Shown in pieces: positions 35,437 through 45,184 of a DNA stretch of 64,000 bases; within the stretch, counting starts at the first letter, position 1; every line of letters begins with the position of its first letter. A program made the translations under genes and the position numbers. Source of the DNA: Eutreptiella sp. 'Long Island Sound 2002' (Eukaryota; Euglenozoa; Euglenophyceae; Eutreptiales; Eutreptiaceae); the NCBI GenBank assembly GCA_964036045.1, contig OZ038378.1, forward strand, positions 140,894,765-140,958,764, in the 5' to 3' direction. Under the pieces are notes generated by a model. That model was not told the DNA's origin. It ran no database searches and saw only the letters and a list, made by a program, of their open reading frames with translations.

Positions 35437-35553
35437 GTGGTGTGGTGTGATGTGGTGTGGTGCGGTGCGGTGCAGTGCGGTGCGGTGCGGTGCGGTGAGG
35501 TGCGGTGCGGTGTGGTGTGGTGAGGTGCGGTGCGGTGCGGTGCGGTGTGGTGT
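35437..35553 (+). repeat. GGTG[T/C] pentamer array
   Basis: About 23 pentamers in which GGTGC is common and one GGTGA-type variant recurs. Confidence 0.92.
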
Positions 35554-35865
35554 GCCGAAGGCGCTGTTACCAAAAGGCAAAGGCCGGGATGTCTACCCAC
35601 GGGTACAGGTAAACGGGCTGGGCTGTGTGTGTTGTGTGCGCGCTGTGTGTAAGTGTGTTGTGGCATGGCCGGACCAGTGCACTCTCGCACTTGGCCGACA
35701 CTGCCTTGCCGACGCCTGCGCGCAGTCACACAGGGTCTCATTTGCCCACTGCACCCTGCGTGCCGCGCTGCACAACCAGTGCCTTCTGTGTGGTGCCGCA
35801 CTGCTTGGTGCTCTGCACCACACTGCACTGTGTGTGCCCTGCTGCACTGTTGCCGTGGGCAGGGG
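35554..35865 (+). repeat. linker copy 4 with extended tail
   Basis: Same start and extension as the 22409 copy (GGCCGGACCAGTGCACTC to CACTGCACCCTGCGTGC), then about 100 bp of unique GTGC-rich sequence before satellite. Confidence 0.85.
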
Positions 35866-36453
35866 GCAGTGGGCAGTGGAACTCCTGCAATGCACTGCCG
35901 CACTGCCTGGGGGCATTGGGCAGTGGACCTCCTGCAATGCACTGCCCCACTGCCTGGGGGCAGTGGGTAGTGGACCTCCTGCAATCCACTGCCTGACTGC
36001 CCGGGGGCAGTGGGCAGTGCAACTCCTGCAATACACTGCCCCACTGCCTTGGGGCAGTGGGCAGTGGACCTCCTTCAATACACCGCCTCACTGCCTGGGG
36101 GCAGTGGGCAGTGGACCTCCTGCAATACACTGCCGCACTGCCTGGGGGCAGTGGGCAGTGGACCTCCTTCAATGCACTGCTCCACTGCCTGGGGGCAGTA
36201 GGCAGTGGACCTCCCGCAACACACTGCCTCACTGCCTGGGGGCAGTGGGCAGTGGACTACCTCCTGCAATACACTGCCCCACTGCCTGGGGGCAGTGGGC
36301 AGTGCAACTCCTGCAATACACGGCCGCATTGCCTGGGGGCAGTGGGCAGTGCAACTCCTGCAATGCATTGCCTCACTGCCCTCGGGCAGTAGGCAGTGGA
36401 ACTCCTGCAATACACTGCCTCACTGCCTGGGGGCAGTGGGTAGTGCAACTCCT
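35866..36453 (+). repeat. 47-bp satellite array 4, about 12 units
   Basis: Units here are mostly the GCAGTGGACCTCC subtype. The array stops in mid-unit after GCAACTCCTG, where the pentamer and the LINE begin. Confidence 0.95.
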
Positions 36454-36471
36454 GGTGGTGTGGTGTGGTGT
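36454..36471 (+). repeat. four-pentamer remnant at the LINE 3' junction
   Basis: GTGGTGTGGTGTGGTGTG separates broken satellite from the GGA-run of the LINE. Confidence 0.85.
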
Positions 36472-36881
36472 GGAGGAGGAGGAGGAGGAGGAGCGCCTGC
36501 CGCGGTCCCACGTACGGTGAGCCTTGGCGTCGTCCCTCGGGGGCCAAACGCAGGCTCTGCCGAGGGAGTCCTCCGTTTTACCTCCGCTAGAGCAAGACGA
36601 ATCTCGTCGCACACCTGAGAACGCTCCTCCCAGCAGGCCGTCTGGGTCACAACGTCAGTGTACGACAACGCTACGGCTCGATCTGCTCTCCGGTCCCGGC
36701 CACCAACCGCTCCGAACTGTCCTGGATCCACCCGAGTAAGCGTTCCAAGATCAACGTGCACGGAAGATGTGGGTCTCCCGGGGCATCACCTCCGACTTAG
36801 AACGCCGCCAGACAAGGAGCGCGGTCCGGCACGACTGCGCGCAGCACCGGAACGGTCCGGGCGCGGGAGGTCGAGGACGGG
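36472..36881 (-). other. LINE 3' UTR, shared with non-autonomous copies
   Basis: About 350 of these 410 bp are also present at 33852-34200 and 46202-46555. Two small palindromes are kept: GACGAATCTCGTC near 36597 (five-base arms) and CCCAGCAGGCCGTCTGGG near 36630. Conservation of the 3' end in copies that lost all coding sequence is what is expected if the reverse transcriptase recognises it. Confidence 0.75.
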
Positions 36882-39800
36882 TCACGGGCGGGGATAGGGC
36901 CACGGGGCGGGCCGACCCATGGCCACCTGCATGTCCTTAAAGACCGTGCGGGGTCCTTGGGAAGCCGCAGTGAGGATGGCCGAGAACGCAGAATGTAGTG
37001 CGGCACACCACGAGGGGGTCACATCTCCACAGAGGCCGGCTTCCAGGCTCCGTCCATTGCCACCGTAATGGATGGCCCAGAGGCGGCGTCGACCTGGGAG
37101 ATGAGGGGCAAGCCCGTGCCGTCCGAGACTGTCCAAGATGATGACGTCATGGGGATTCTGCTCCACCTCCTGCCACATGGTCGGCGGAATCTGGTTCGAC
37201 CCGTTGTACACATACAGGACACGGTACGGACTGTGCTTGCTCCGGGTGGAGATGACGGACTTCACCTTAGGGGCCAGGAGGAGGTCCCCTGATAGCCAGA
37301 GTCCTAGGAGGATGTCCCAGGCCGGCCACCTGCCCGAGCCGGGCGTTGGGGCCCAGTTGGCTACGTGATACCACTCTGGCGGTGGGTCGTTGGCGAGGGA
37401 CTGGTTAACGGGGGCCCGCGGTAGGGGAGAGAGGTGGTCGGCAAGAGGTAGAACGGGCACCGCGTGCCGCTTATGTAGGAGAACGGTAGTGAGAACGACA
37501 TCGCAGAGTAGGCGACGGAGACGCGCAGGACGCAGACCTCTGTGCAGCAGGGCATCCCTGTGTGGCGTGGAGATGGCTCCGAGACGACCAACAGTGTAGG
37601 TTGCGATGGTGTGGTGGGCCGGGGAGCCATCCACAGCCAGTATGAACGGCTCGTCCCCCCAAAGGACGAGGGTGCCCCAAGCAGTGGGCGTACAGTGGCG
37701 CCAGGCATGGCACCTCTGAGAGAGTCGGGCCGCCAGCCACCGATGGTAGTGGGCGCGGATGAGCGGGTCTAGCGGGCACGAGAGGATATGGTCCCCGGAG
37801 GCGGGCATGGTGCAGAGGGGGCAGGACGTATCTCTCGGGGGGAACAGGGAGAGGCGGATGCCGGTGACCGTGAGGTGGTCCCCCCACGTGATGAGACCGT
37901 GGCTGACGATGTTGGCGTACTCGTTGAGGTCGGGGAGGTGTTGTGGCGGGGGGGACGCAGAGAAGGCGTGGTGGGAGGCGAGCAAGGCGCGGCGCGCGTG
38001 GGGCACGGCGTCGTGGACCTGGAGGCCCGCGTGGGAGAAGCAGACGCGGGGTTTCTGTAGGGGGCCGAGCCATCCCACGGCGTCCGGGCAATTGTCCGCA
38101 GCTTGCCCTGCCGCTTCGTCCACCCGGTCCAGCAGGGTATCGAGCCAGGTGCCGGCGATATGGGAATAGAGGTGATGGGGAGGGGCATGACCGTGGGCCA
38201 TGTCGCGACACGATCTTATGAGATCTCCCTGCAGCGAGTCTTCCGGCTCGCGGCGCCCTTCCTGCGCCGTGATGTACCCTTTGCAGTCCGCGAAGTGCCA
38301 CGCACCGGATCGGAAGCCGATGGCAGGGTCGGCTGAGGGCCCCTTGGCGGTGAGGGCCACCCACGCCGTGTACAGCTCCGCCGTGTAGGCGTTGTCCAGC
38401 CTCAAGGGGATGGGGACGGGGTACACCTGGTACCGGAGGGTGACGGGGCAGAACACCGCCACTGCCCCGCCGCAGCGCCGGGTCTTCGGGCACCACGACG
38501 CGTCGTGGAGGATCCCATAGTTCTCAGGGAGCCAGGAGAACGTGGGGACGGTCGCAGTCACCGCTTGGCAGCGTCTAACCGGGGGGACGGTGCCGACCGG
38601 CGGAGTGGGGCGGGGCGAGGCCCGGGGCCACCCCTTGCGTCGCGCGTCCTCTGTACTGCGACGGCCCGCAAGCATCCACGCGTGGGTGTCCTGGACCTCG
38701 AGTCCGGGTGACGACAGGGCCAGCACATGGGGGGTGTGGTGTGGCAGATGGCTGTCAGGGGGTAAGTGGATGGCGATGTCGCACCGGTGGCACAGGGCAA
38801 CAAATAGATCGTGGTCTGTGGGGTGTGCGGTGCACCGGAGTCCGAGCTCCGGGGTGAGGCAGGGCTGGGAAGGATGGAACCGCCAGAGGGCAGTGAGGAG
38901 CCCGTGGCGCGTGGACCGGCAGACCAGGGAGTTGGGGTGGTTCAGGTGTCGGATGTAGACGCCGAAGAAGTTAGTAAACCCAACGACCGGTGCCGGGGGT
39001 ATACCGACTCCCCCTTCGGGGACCTCACGGAGGAAGTGAGCAGAGGCGGAGAGGGTCCACCCAGCGGTGGCGCGCATGGCCGAGGCGGTCATGGCGTCCA
39101 GCACGCGCAGGGCCCCGTAGGAGGGGGGGCGGACACTGGTAAACCAGTTGACCGTCCCATGACACTTGGCAGTATACATGGCGAGGGGGTAGTGGGCGGG
39201 GAGTCGTGGGGCGCGGAGCGCCCGGCACGCAGCGCGGGCGCCCGAGAACAGGCGCCGGGAGTCGACGGGATGGAAGAGGTGGGGAAGGGCATGGCGGCCA
39301 AGGACGCGGACGTAGTCCTGGCTCGTGGCACATCGCACGGGGTGACCATTGAGGTATACCGTGTCGTTGAGGAAATAGACCTGACCATCGCGCATGTCGG
39401 TGCCGATCAAGACCGTTTTTGTTGGGTCTGGGTGGAGGTTGGTGAGGCGGCCCGCTCTCTCAATGCCGCTGGCGAGGGCGGGCAAATGGCAACGGTCGCC
39501 TGGCAGCCACTGGGTGTCATCCATCAGGAGAACCCGGTTCAGCGGGCCCGCGGGGGTGTCGGTGGGGGGGATGGAACGGCAGGCTTCGTGCCCCCGAACT
39601 TCGCCATATATGCAGTACTTCATGCCGGACACGGGGCATCCTTGCCCCGTGCCGGCCCCCAGCCGGGTGGAGGACGGAGAGCGTCCGTCAGCTCCCCCCA
39701 TGTGCACCTCAAGGGCGCGGTCATGGTGCTGAAGGGTCGCGGCGTCGGTCGGGGAGATCCCTGCGGCGGTGAGGACGGCGTACTCGGTGGTGTGGTTGAT

Positions 39801-42176
39801 TGAGCCATAGGCGTGGCGGACATCGTCCGACAGGACCCACGCTTCAAGGCGTCTGCGCCAGCGGTCCCACCATACATCGTGTAGGACGCGGAGTAGCTCC
39901 ACGGAGGAGCAGTGCGGGGACATCCCGAACTGGTAGGGCGGCAGGATGCCGTTCTGAACCAGGCGGGGTTGGTAGTGGTCTTTGATGAGGGCAGCCGTGA
40001 GCTTCCATATCGTGGCCAGATTGGTCAGCGGTCTGCCGTTCGCAATGGGGCCGTGCGGCGTCTTTTTCGGAAGGTTGATGAAGTCTGCAGAGTGTGCCTG
40101 GGGCACGGGCACCCCACGGAGAATACTGTTGATCAGGCTCACGATCGCCGCAAACTGGGCATCCTCCAATTGTCCGAACAGCCGGTACTCCAGTAAGTCG
40201 TGGTACGGCACAGTGGCCGCCGCCCGGCGGATGATGGCCCGCAGGTTTGCGGTGGTGGCGTTGGGTGGTGGGCCGAGCGGTCTTTCCTCCCATCCCGTGA
40301 TGGTCCGGACGCGCGCGAGTGAGAGCGCCTCAAGAGGGGCAAGGTGCCTTTGGCGCAGCTGGTCCAACGCAACTGCGGCTTGTTGATGAAGAGGTACTGG
40401 GACGCCCACCACGTAGACCGGATCCGCTGGGGGTACGTAGCGCGCCCCCAACGTGCGGCGGTAGTCCACTTTGGTGGGTTGGCCAGGGGCAGCGGGTAGG
40501 GGCGCCAGCCCTACATCCTTCTCCAGAAGGAGAACGTCCCAGGCCGCTCGGATGCGTTCTTTGAGGCGGGCGACCTCCACGAGGTGTGACGATTGGGACG
40601 CCCAATCCGGGTAGGCGAGCGTGTAGCGTTGAAGGTTGGTGACGTGGACACGTACCGTCGACGGTACCGGCTGGCTGGGGACGGGGGGCCCGTAGGCAGC
40701 CGTAGCCGCGGTGTATAGCGCTGAGGTCACCTCGGTATAGCGTGGCTGCGCTTCGGGCGCGCCTGGGGGCGGCGCAGCGAGTTCGGCCTGAAAGGTGTCG
40801 TTGAGGGTGCGGAGCTGGCTGGCGAGGGGCTCCCGCGGGATGGGGAAGCGGCCCTTTTTCGAAGGGCATACCAATTGGGGCGCTGGCGGGAGGTCATGGA
40901 GGGTGGCAGTCACGGGTAGGTGGTCAGATGGGAAACTGGAATCGGAGCGCACCTCCGTGGTGTGGGCTGCTTCCGAAGGGGCGCGGAGGAAGATGTGGTC
41001 CAGGGCACCGGCGAAACCTTGCGGGCTCACCCACGTGGGGGCCTCCGCAAGGGGGCGTAGACGGCGCATCCCAAGGCGCGTGAGCGTGGGGAGGACGAGG
41101 TCACAGAGGGAGGCAGGGGAGACAGGGAGGTGCGAGACCCAGCGGCAGTTGGCGTTCAGGTCCCCTGTCAGGACAACCACTCTAGCCGGGGTGAGGAGGA
41201 GGTACGGGTACACCCAATCCAGGACTTCTTGGAGCGTGTCGAGGTTCCCGTCGGCGGGGAGATACACGTTGGCGTGGCAGTGGGTCACGCCAGCCATGGT
41301 GAAGTGCGTGACGAGGGCTCGTCCCGACGGGTGGGCGCTGTGGCCGGTCACGACCAGGTCCGGGGTCCTGTAGAGGAGGGTGGCACATCCCCCAGCTATT
41401 CTTGCAGGTGCCTGGATGGTGTGGTACAGGGGGTGCACCCGTTGGATGATCTGGGGCCCCGCTTCTTGAACATGCAGGGTTAGCGGGTACTGGCACTCGC
41501 GCACCAGGACGTCCAGGGCGCGGAGCTTGGGTCGCAGGGACATCTGCACGTTGAGGGTCATCACGTCTGGGCGGGGCGACACGTGGCCGGTGGGGGGGGG
41601 ACCAGGGCAGGAGCTGGCGACGGTGGAGTGCTGGGTTAGCTTGCGGTCCACGGCTGCGGGGAGGGCGCAAGGTAGGCCTCGCACCCACTTGCGGAGGTGC
41701 CGGTGGTGGTACGTGGCCGCCATCGCCAAGACACTGGCCCGGGTGAGGCCTGTGGCTGTGATGGAGACGCGGCTGTGTAGGGATTGTGGGAGGACCACGT
41801 GGTGATGCTCGGGCAAGATGAAGGAGGTGGGTGGCAGGCCTTTGCGGCAGAGCTGCAACTGATGGGAGCCCGTCACCTGCACACAGTGCACGGCGCCCAC
41901 TAACGACAGAACGTTACGGGGCCAGGGGTCCGCCCCGCTGCACGCCCGGTAGTAGTGCACACCCACCGGCAGGTGCAGGCACATTTCGAGGGCATAGGGG
42001 GGCGTGATGAACTGGGCAGTGCCCGAGGCCGGTACCGGTACCAGGCCCCACTCTCTGGGGGGGGAGCTGGGAGTGTATGCGCCCAGGTGCAGGTCCCGGA
42101 CATGGGGGACGCCGTCGAGGTGGGAGTGGCGGAGCTGAGACACGGCGGCAGGGATGTCCTCGTTGCGCCCCGCCAT
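36882..42176 (-). CDS. LINE ORF2: endonuclease, reverse transcriptase, RNase H, CCHC, C-terminal extension
   Basis: A 1,764-residue polyprotein that would nick the target, copy the element RNA and degrade it. An apurinic-like endonuclease spans about 205-428: TLNV (N209), QEAG (E238), LTGDLNA (D339, N341), LDHIF (D393, H394) and SDHLPV (D418, H419). The reverse transcriptase spans about 690-1000: NLPKK at 701, GRPL at 714, motif A LSDDVRHAY (D784/D785), motif B GTGQGCPVS (842-850), motif C LLMDDTQ (D886/D887) and motif D around PTKT at 918. RNase H spans about 1215-1360: HDASW (D1225), AELYTAW (E1267), FADCKGY (D1297), RVDEAAGQ (D1353). A CCHC motif has C1452, C1455, H1463 and C1467. About 300 residues follow it. 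The ATG lies 8 bases after the ORF1 stop and in another frame, so translation probably depends on reinitiation. No inactivating change is seen. Confidence 0.93.
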   Translation of the reverse strand: MAGRNEDIPAAVSQLRHSHLDGVPHVRDLHLGAYTPSSPPREWGLVPVPASGTAQFITPPYALEMCLHLPVGVHYYRACSGADPWPRNVLSLVGAVHCVQVTGSHQLQLCRKGLPPTSFILPEHHHVVLPQSLHSRVSITATGLTRASVLAMAATYHHRHLRKWVRGLPCALPAAVDRKLTQHSTVASSCPGPPPTGHVSPRPDVMTLNVQMSLRPKLRALDVLVRECQYPLTLHVQEAGPQIIQRVHPLYHTIQAPARIAGGCATLLYRTPDLVVTGHSAHPSGRALVTHFTMAGVTHCHANVYLPADGNLDTLQEVLDWVYPYLLLTPARVVVLTGDLNANCRWVSHLPVSPASLCDLVLPTLTRLGMRRLRPLAEAPTWVSPQGFAGALDHIFLRAPSEAAHTTEVRSDSSFPSDHLPVTATLHDLPPAPQLVCPSKKGRFPIPREPLASQLRTLNDTFQAELAAPPPGAPEAQPRYTEVTSALYTAATAAYGPPVPSQPVPSTVRVHVTNLQRYTLAYPDWASQSSHLVEVARLKERIRAAWDVLLLEKDVGLAPLPAAPGQPTKVDYRRTLGARYVPPADPVYVVGVPVPLHQQAAVALDQLRQRHLAPLEALSLARVRTITGWEERPLGPPPNATTANLRAIIRRAAATVPYHDLLEYRLFGQLEDAQFAAIVSLINSILRGVPVPQAHSADFINLPKKTPHGPIANGRPLTNLATIWKLTAALIKDHYQPRLVQNGILPPYQFGMSPHCSSVELLRVLHDVWWDRWRRRLEAWVLSDDVRHAYGSINHTTEYAVLTAAGISPTDAATLQHHDRALEVHMGGADGRSPSSTRLGAGTGQGCPVSGMKYCIYGEVRGHEACRSIPPTDTPAGPLNRVLLMDDTQWLPGDRCHLPALASGIERAGRLTNLHPDPTKTVLIGTDMRDGQVYFLNDTVYLNGHPVRCATSQDYVRVLGRHALPHLFHPVDSRRLFSGARAACRALRAPRLPAHYPLAMYTAKCHGTVNWFTSVRPPSYGALRVLDAMTASAMRATAGWTLSASAHFLREVPEGGVGIPPAPVVGFTNFFGVYIRHLNHPNSLVCRSTRHGLLTALWRFHPSQPCLTPELGLRCTAHPTDHDLFVALCHRCDIAIHLPPDSHLPHHTPHVLALSSPGLEVQDTHAWMLAGRRSTEDARRKGWPRASPRPTPPVGTVPPVRRCQAVTATVPTFSWLPENYGILHDASWCPKTRRCGGAVAVFCPVTLRYQVYPVPIPLRLDNAYTAELYTAWVALTAKGPSADPAIGFRSGAWHFADCKGYITAQEGRREPEDSLQGDLIRSCRDMAHGHAPPHHLYSHIAGTWLDTLLDRVDEAAGQAADNCPDAVGWLGPLQKPRVCFSHAGLQVHDAVPHARRALLASHHAFSASPPPQHLPDLNEYANIVSHGLITWGDHLTVTGIRLSLFPPRDTSCPLCTMPASGDHILSCPLDPLIRAHYHRWLAARLSQRCHAWRHCTPTAWGTLVLWGDEPFILAVDGSPAHHTIATYTVGRLGAISTPHRDALLHRGLRPARLRRLLCDVVLTTVLLHKRHAVPVLPLADHLSPLPRAPVNQSLANDPPPEWYHVANWAPTPGSGRWPAWDILLGLWLSGDLLLAPKVKSVISTRSKHSPYRVLYVYNGSNQIPPTMWQEVEQNPHDVIILDSLGRHGLAPHLPGRRRLWAIHYGGNGRSLEAGLCGDVTPSWCAALHSAFSAILTAASQGPRTVFKDMQVAMGRPAPWPYPRP

Positions 42177-42184
42177 GTCCCGGG

Positions 42185-45184
42185 TTACCGGTCCCGCGGA
42201 CGCCGACCGAAGTACGGCTGGTAGCGGTGGGGGTCGGCTGGGGGGCTCCAGGGCGGGGGAGCGTAGGGGTTGTGGGCCATGGCCACTCGGGGGTCGTGGG
42301 GGTCCCCCGAGTACGGGTAGGGCAGGAGAGGGGCTGCTGCATGGTGGTCGTGGCGGCTGGAAAGCGCTTGTGGCTCATCGCGGTACGCGCTGCGACGCCT
42401 CGGCGGCGGGCTGTCGCGGCGATGGCCTGGGCTGCGGCGGCGGGACGGGGACCGGTCCGAGCGGCGGGGGCTGTACCTGCGCTGATATTTGGAGTCTGGT
42501 TCTCCGTCCGATCCCGACGTTGCCGTAAGGTCCACCTGATCCTCAGGGTCCCGTGGACGGCGCTGCTTCCCGCGGCTTCCCCGATGAGTCTTCCGGGGCG
42601 GACGGTCTCGGTCTCGGTCAGGGTCAGGCACCCAGGGCGTAAACGGTTGTTTCTTCGATTCGGCCCACGTCACTCGCCAGCCACGAGCCGTGTGTTGCCT
42701 CGTCAGTCGCATGCCGCGCTCGTACTCCGCTGGTCGGATTCCGACGATTGTGAACTTGGATGTATGGTTCAATTGTTCTTCAGTAATAGAGGAAAGGCCT
42801 GCACCAAATTTATCCCGAAGGATACCACCGAGGAGTCCTGCATCAACTTCACCGGACGGCGGATCGTCGACTTCTTGCCAGCCGACCCACAGGGCTTTCG
42901 AGTAGACTTGCGGATCGATTTTTTGGGGTGTATACCCCTTCTTTTTCGCTGCGCCCTGTGCCTGGTTGGCGGCTGCAGCTTCTGATGGGGAGGTGGCTGG
43001 GCTGGCGGAAACCTGCTGGACTGCAGGGGGGTTGGAGAGGAAGGAGCGCAGGACTTCCGCGATGCCGGGCAGGCTGGGCGCGTGGCTGTGGACCCAGGCC
43101 CACTGCTCCCGGATCGGCGACTGCGGGAGGGTGTCGACCTTCGCGCCGTACTGGCGGAAGAGCTGGAGGTGGAGCGCGTGCGCAACCTCGTCCTCACAGC
43201 CCTTGGGGATCCCCGGGATCCACTCCAGCAGGTCGGTCAGGGCGGCATCGGCAGGCGACGGCAGAGACGGCGTCGGCTGGGCGGTCGCGCCCGGTGCCCG
43301 AAAGGCAGAGACCGCCCTCGGCTTAGGGATCGGTTCCGGGACTGCGAACGACAGTTCGGGCGCACGCGCAGGGGCCTCCGGGACCGGCACGGCGCCTGGC
43401 GCGGCCATAGCCCTACGGAGGACGTCGGCCAACTCCTCGAGGTTGGGTGCCTGGGGCGAGGTGAGAACTGCTGCGGCGAGGATGACCGGCACGAGGACCA
43501 GGAACTGCTGAGAGCCGGGGGGGGGCAGCTCGAATGAAGCCGGAACGGTACTGCGCACGGCGTTGGCGAATGCCGGCGGCGTGGACTGGAGGCCGTGGAG
43601 TCTGGTGGCGATGGACAGGAGGGGGGGTACCGACCTGATGAAGTTGTTGAGCCTGACGGCTTCGGTCTGCCGCTGTGCCGCGGCGCAACGCTGGGCCTGC
43701 TGCTGGGCATTATCCCGTTCGGTGCGCATCACGTCCAGGTCCCGCGCGAGGGACTCCAGGTCGCCCCGTGCCACGGCCAGCTCCCGTCGTTGGGCCTCAT
43801 ACTCGTCATGCAATTGAGCGTAGTCGGTGGAGTAGGCCGTGACATCCAGGTCCGGGACAAAAGGCTCCCCCACCTGGGAGGGGCTGGGGGGGGCCGACCC
43901 GACGGCCGGGGCCGGTGACTCCGGAGGCGTGGGGTCTGCGGCAGCCGGTGGTACCTGGGAGGCAGGCTCTGGGAGATTGAAAGAAAGCCTTGTCTGTTCG
44001 GGCAACAGTGATGAAGGCGATGGTTCGGACCCTGAGGGGGTGGGCTTGCCCTGGGCCTTGTACAGGGCTGACGCTGGGGTGAACGCCGCCGTGGCGAACA
44101 GAGTGCCGGCGGGGCTGGGCGCCGATTGTCCTTTGGTGAGGTAAGGTGCGTGGCTGGGCGGCGTGAGCGGGGGCGGGTTGGCGGTGTCGGCGATGCCGGC
44201 CTGCAGCAGGGCGAAAGTGGGGGCTGTGGCCCAGGAGTGCTCACCAGCCTGCTCGATCTGATGCAGCAGCTCCACGCTGCGGATCGGCAAGATCGAGCAC
44301 TCGAGCAGCGGCCGCAGCTGTTCGGGGGTCCACATGCCCTTGTTGGCGAGGGCGGGGGGTGTGGGAACGGGGGCTGGCGTGTACTGTCCTGTGAGGCAGA
44401 CGGAGGAGGCCCACGCTAGGAGCCCGAACTTCAGCGGGACGAGGTCTGCTGTCGGGATGTGGGCTGCCTGCAGGACCGCATGCACGTCGTTGGGTAGCGC
44501 CCAAAAGGCCGCAACTACCTCTCGGGTGCGGAGGCGGTCCCATGACGGTCTGAGGTGGGGGGCAAGGAACTGGCTGATGGGCTTGTGGATCTTGTGGGAG
44601 ACCTTCTGGCTTTGGATGTCCGGAGGGCCGGCAGTGTCGACGGGCGGTGGCTGTTCGCGGGCTGTGTACAGGCCCTTGAAGACTTGGTTGCGGAGGCGTG
44701 ACGCCGAAATTGGGGCATGGCTTGGGCTCCACCGCGTGACGAGAGCCGCTGTGAGGGCCTCAGGGTCCTTGGAGATATACTCCAGCAGTGGGCCTCCTTG
44801 TACCAGCGACAGGGGGACGTGCTCGATGACCTTCGTGTCAGACGGGCCTGCGGCGACCGTTACGGTGGCTGTGAGCAGGAGCCCCCGCGGCGTCCACACC
44901 CCCGTCACCGCTGTAATAGCCTGGATGTCGCCGTTGGCAGCCGTCCACCGCAGGGCATCACACAAGTCAGCCAGGGCGGGGTCGGTGGCCTGGATAGCCG
45001 TATCTGCCGCTTCCAGTGCGTCATCCTTCAGCATGTCCAGTTCTCGCAGCAGACGGTCAGCATCGTCGGACTGGGCGATGTCCATCAGAAACATGGGGAA
45101 CGGCCCCTGACGAATGGCGCCGCCTCGACCGGTGTCGGGGGCGGGAGAGGGGGTGTCCTGGGACGGTGTTGAGCGGTCTGACAT
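42185..45184 (-). CDS. LINE ORF1, gag-like protein with coiled coil and Arg/Ser tail
   Basis: Open frame of 999 residues from the first ATG at 45184. The frame stays open upstream to 45226, but that codon is TTG, so I take the ATG (MSDRSTPSQ). Residues 30-340 are mixed alpha/beta with no motif I know. Residues 345-450 are Pro/Ser/Ala-rich. About 456-512 form a charged, heptad-like coiled coil (ELAVARGDLESLARDLDVM) that could trimerise. A second folded stretch spans about 650-840. Residues 846-936 are strongly basic with RS and SPRR repeats, suited to binding RNA. The last 60 residues are His/Pro-rich. There is no CCHC knuckle. By position it is the RNA-packaging protein of the LINE. Its start may have an in-frame extension only if non-ATG initiation is used. 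Confidence 0.85.
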   Translation of the reverse strand: MSDRSTPSQDTPSPAPDTGRGGAIRQGPFPMFLMDIAQSDDADRLLRELDMLKDDALEAADTAIQATDPALADLCDALRWTAANGDIQAITAVTGVWTPRGLLLTATVTVAAGPSDTKVIEHVPLSLVQGGPLLEYISKDPEALTAALVTRWSPSHAPISASRLRNQVFKGLYTAREQPPPVDTAGPPDIQSQKVSHKIHKPISQFLAPHLRPSWDRLRTREVVAAFWALPNDVHAVLQAAHIPTADLVPLKFGLLAWASSVCLTGQYTPAPVPTPPALANKGMWTPEQLRPLLECSILPIRSVELLHQIEQAGEHSWATAPTFALLQAGIADTANPPPLTPPSHAPYLTKGQSAPSPAGTLFATAAFTPASALYKAQGKPTPSGSEPSPSSLLPEQTRLSFNLPEPASQVPPAAADPTPPESPAPAVGSAPPSPSQVGEPFVPDLDVTAYSTDYAQLHDEYEAQRRELAVARGDLESLARDLDVMRTERDNAQQQAQRCAAAQRQTEAVRLNNFIRSVPPLLSIATRLHGLQSTPPAFANAVRSTVPASFELPPPGSQQFLVLVPVILAAAVLTSPQAPNLEELADVLRRAMAAPGAVPVPEAPARAPELSFAVPEPIPKPRAVSAFRAPGATAQPTPSLPSPADAALTDLLEWIPGIPKGCEDEVAHALHLQLFRQYGAKVDTLPQSPIREQWAWVHSHAPSLPGIAEVLRSFLSNPPAVQQVSASPATSPSEAAAANQAQGAAKKKGYTPQKIDPQVYSKALWVGWQEVDDPPSGEVDAGLLGGILRDKFGAGLSSITEEQLNHTSKFTIVGIRPAEYERGMRLTRQHTARGWRVTWAESKKQPFTPWVPDPDRDRDRPPRKTHRGSRGKQRRPRDPEDQVDLTATSGSDGEPDSKYQRRYSPRRSDRSPSRRRSPGHRRDSPPPRRRSAYRDEPQALSSRHDHHAAAPLLPYPYSGDPHDPRVAMAHNPYAPPPWSPPADPHRYQPYFGRRPRDR

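Noticed and set aside
10366-36453. CRISPR-like array
   Set aside because: There are no unique spacers; units are contiguous 47-bp repeats in a eukaryotic repeat context with no cas genes.
36882-42176. Shadow frames on the plus strand of the LINE (up to about 330 codons)
   Set aside because: They are antisense to well-supported ORF1 and ORF2 domains and are a by-product of high GC.
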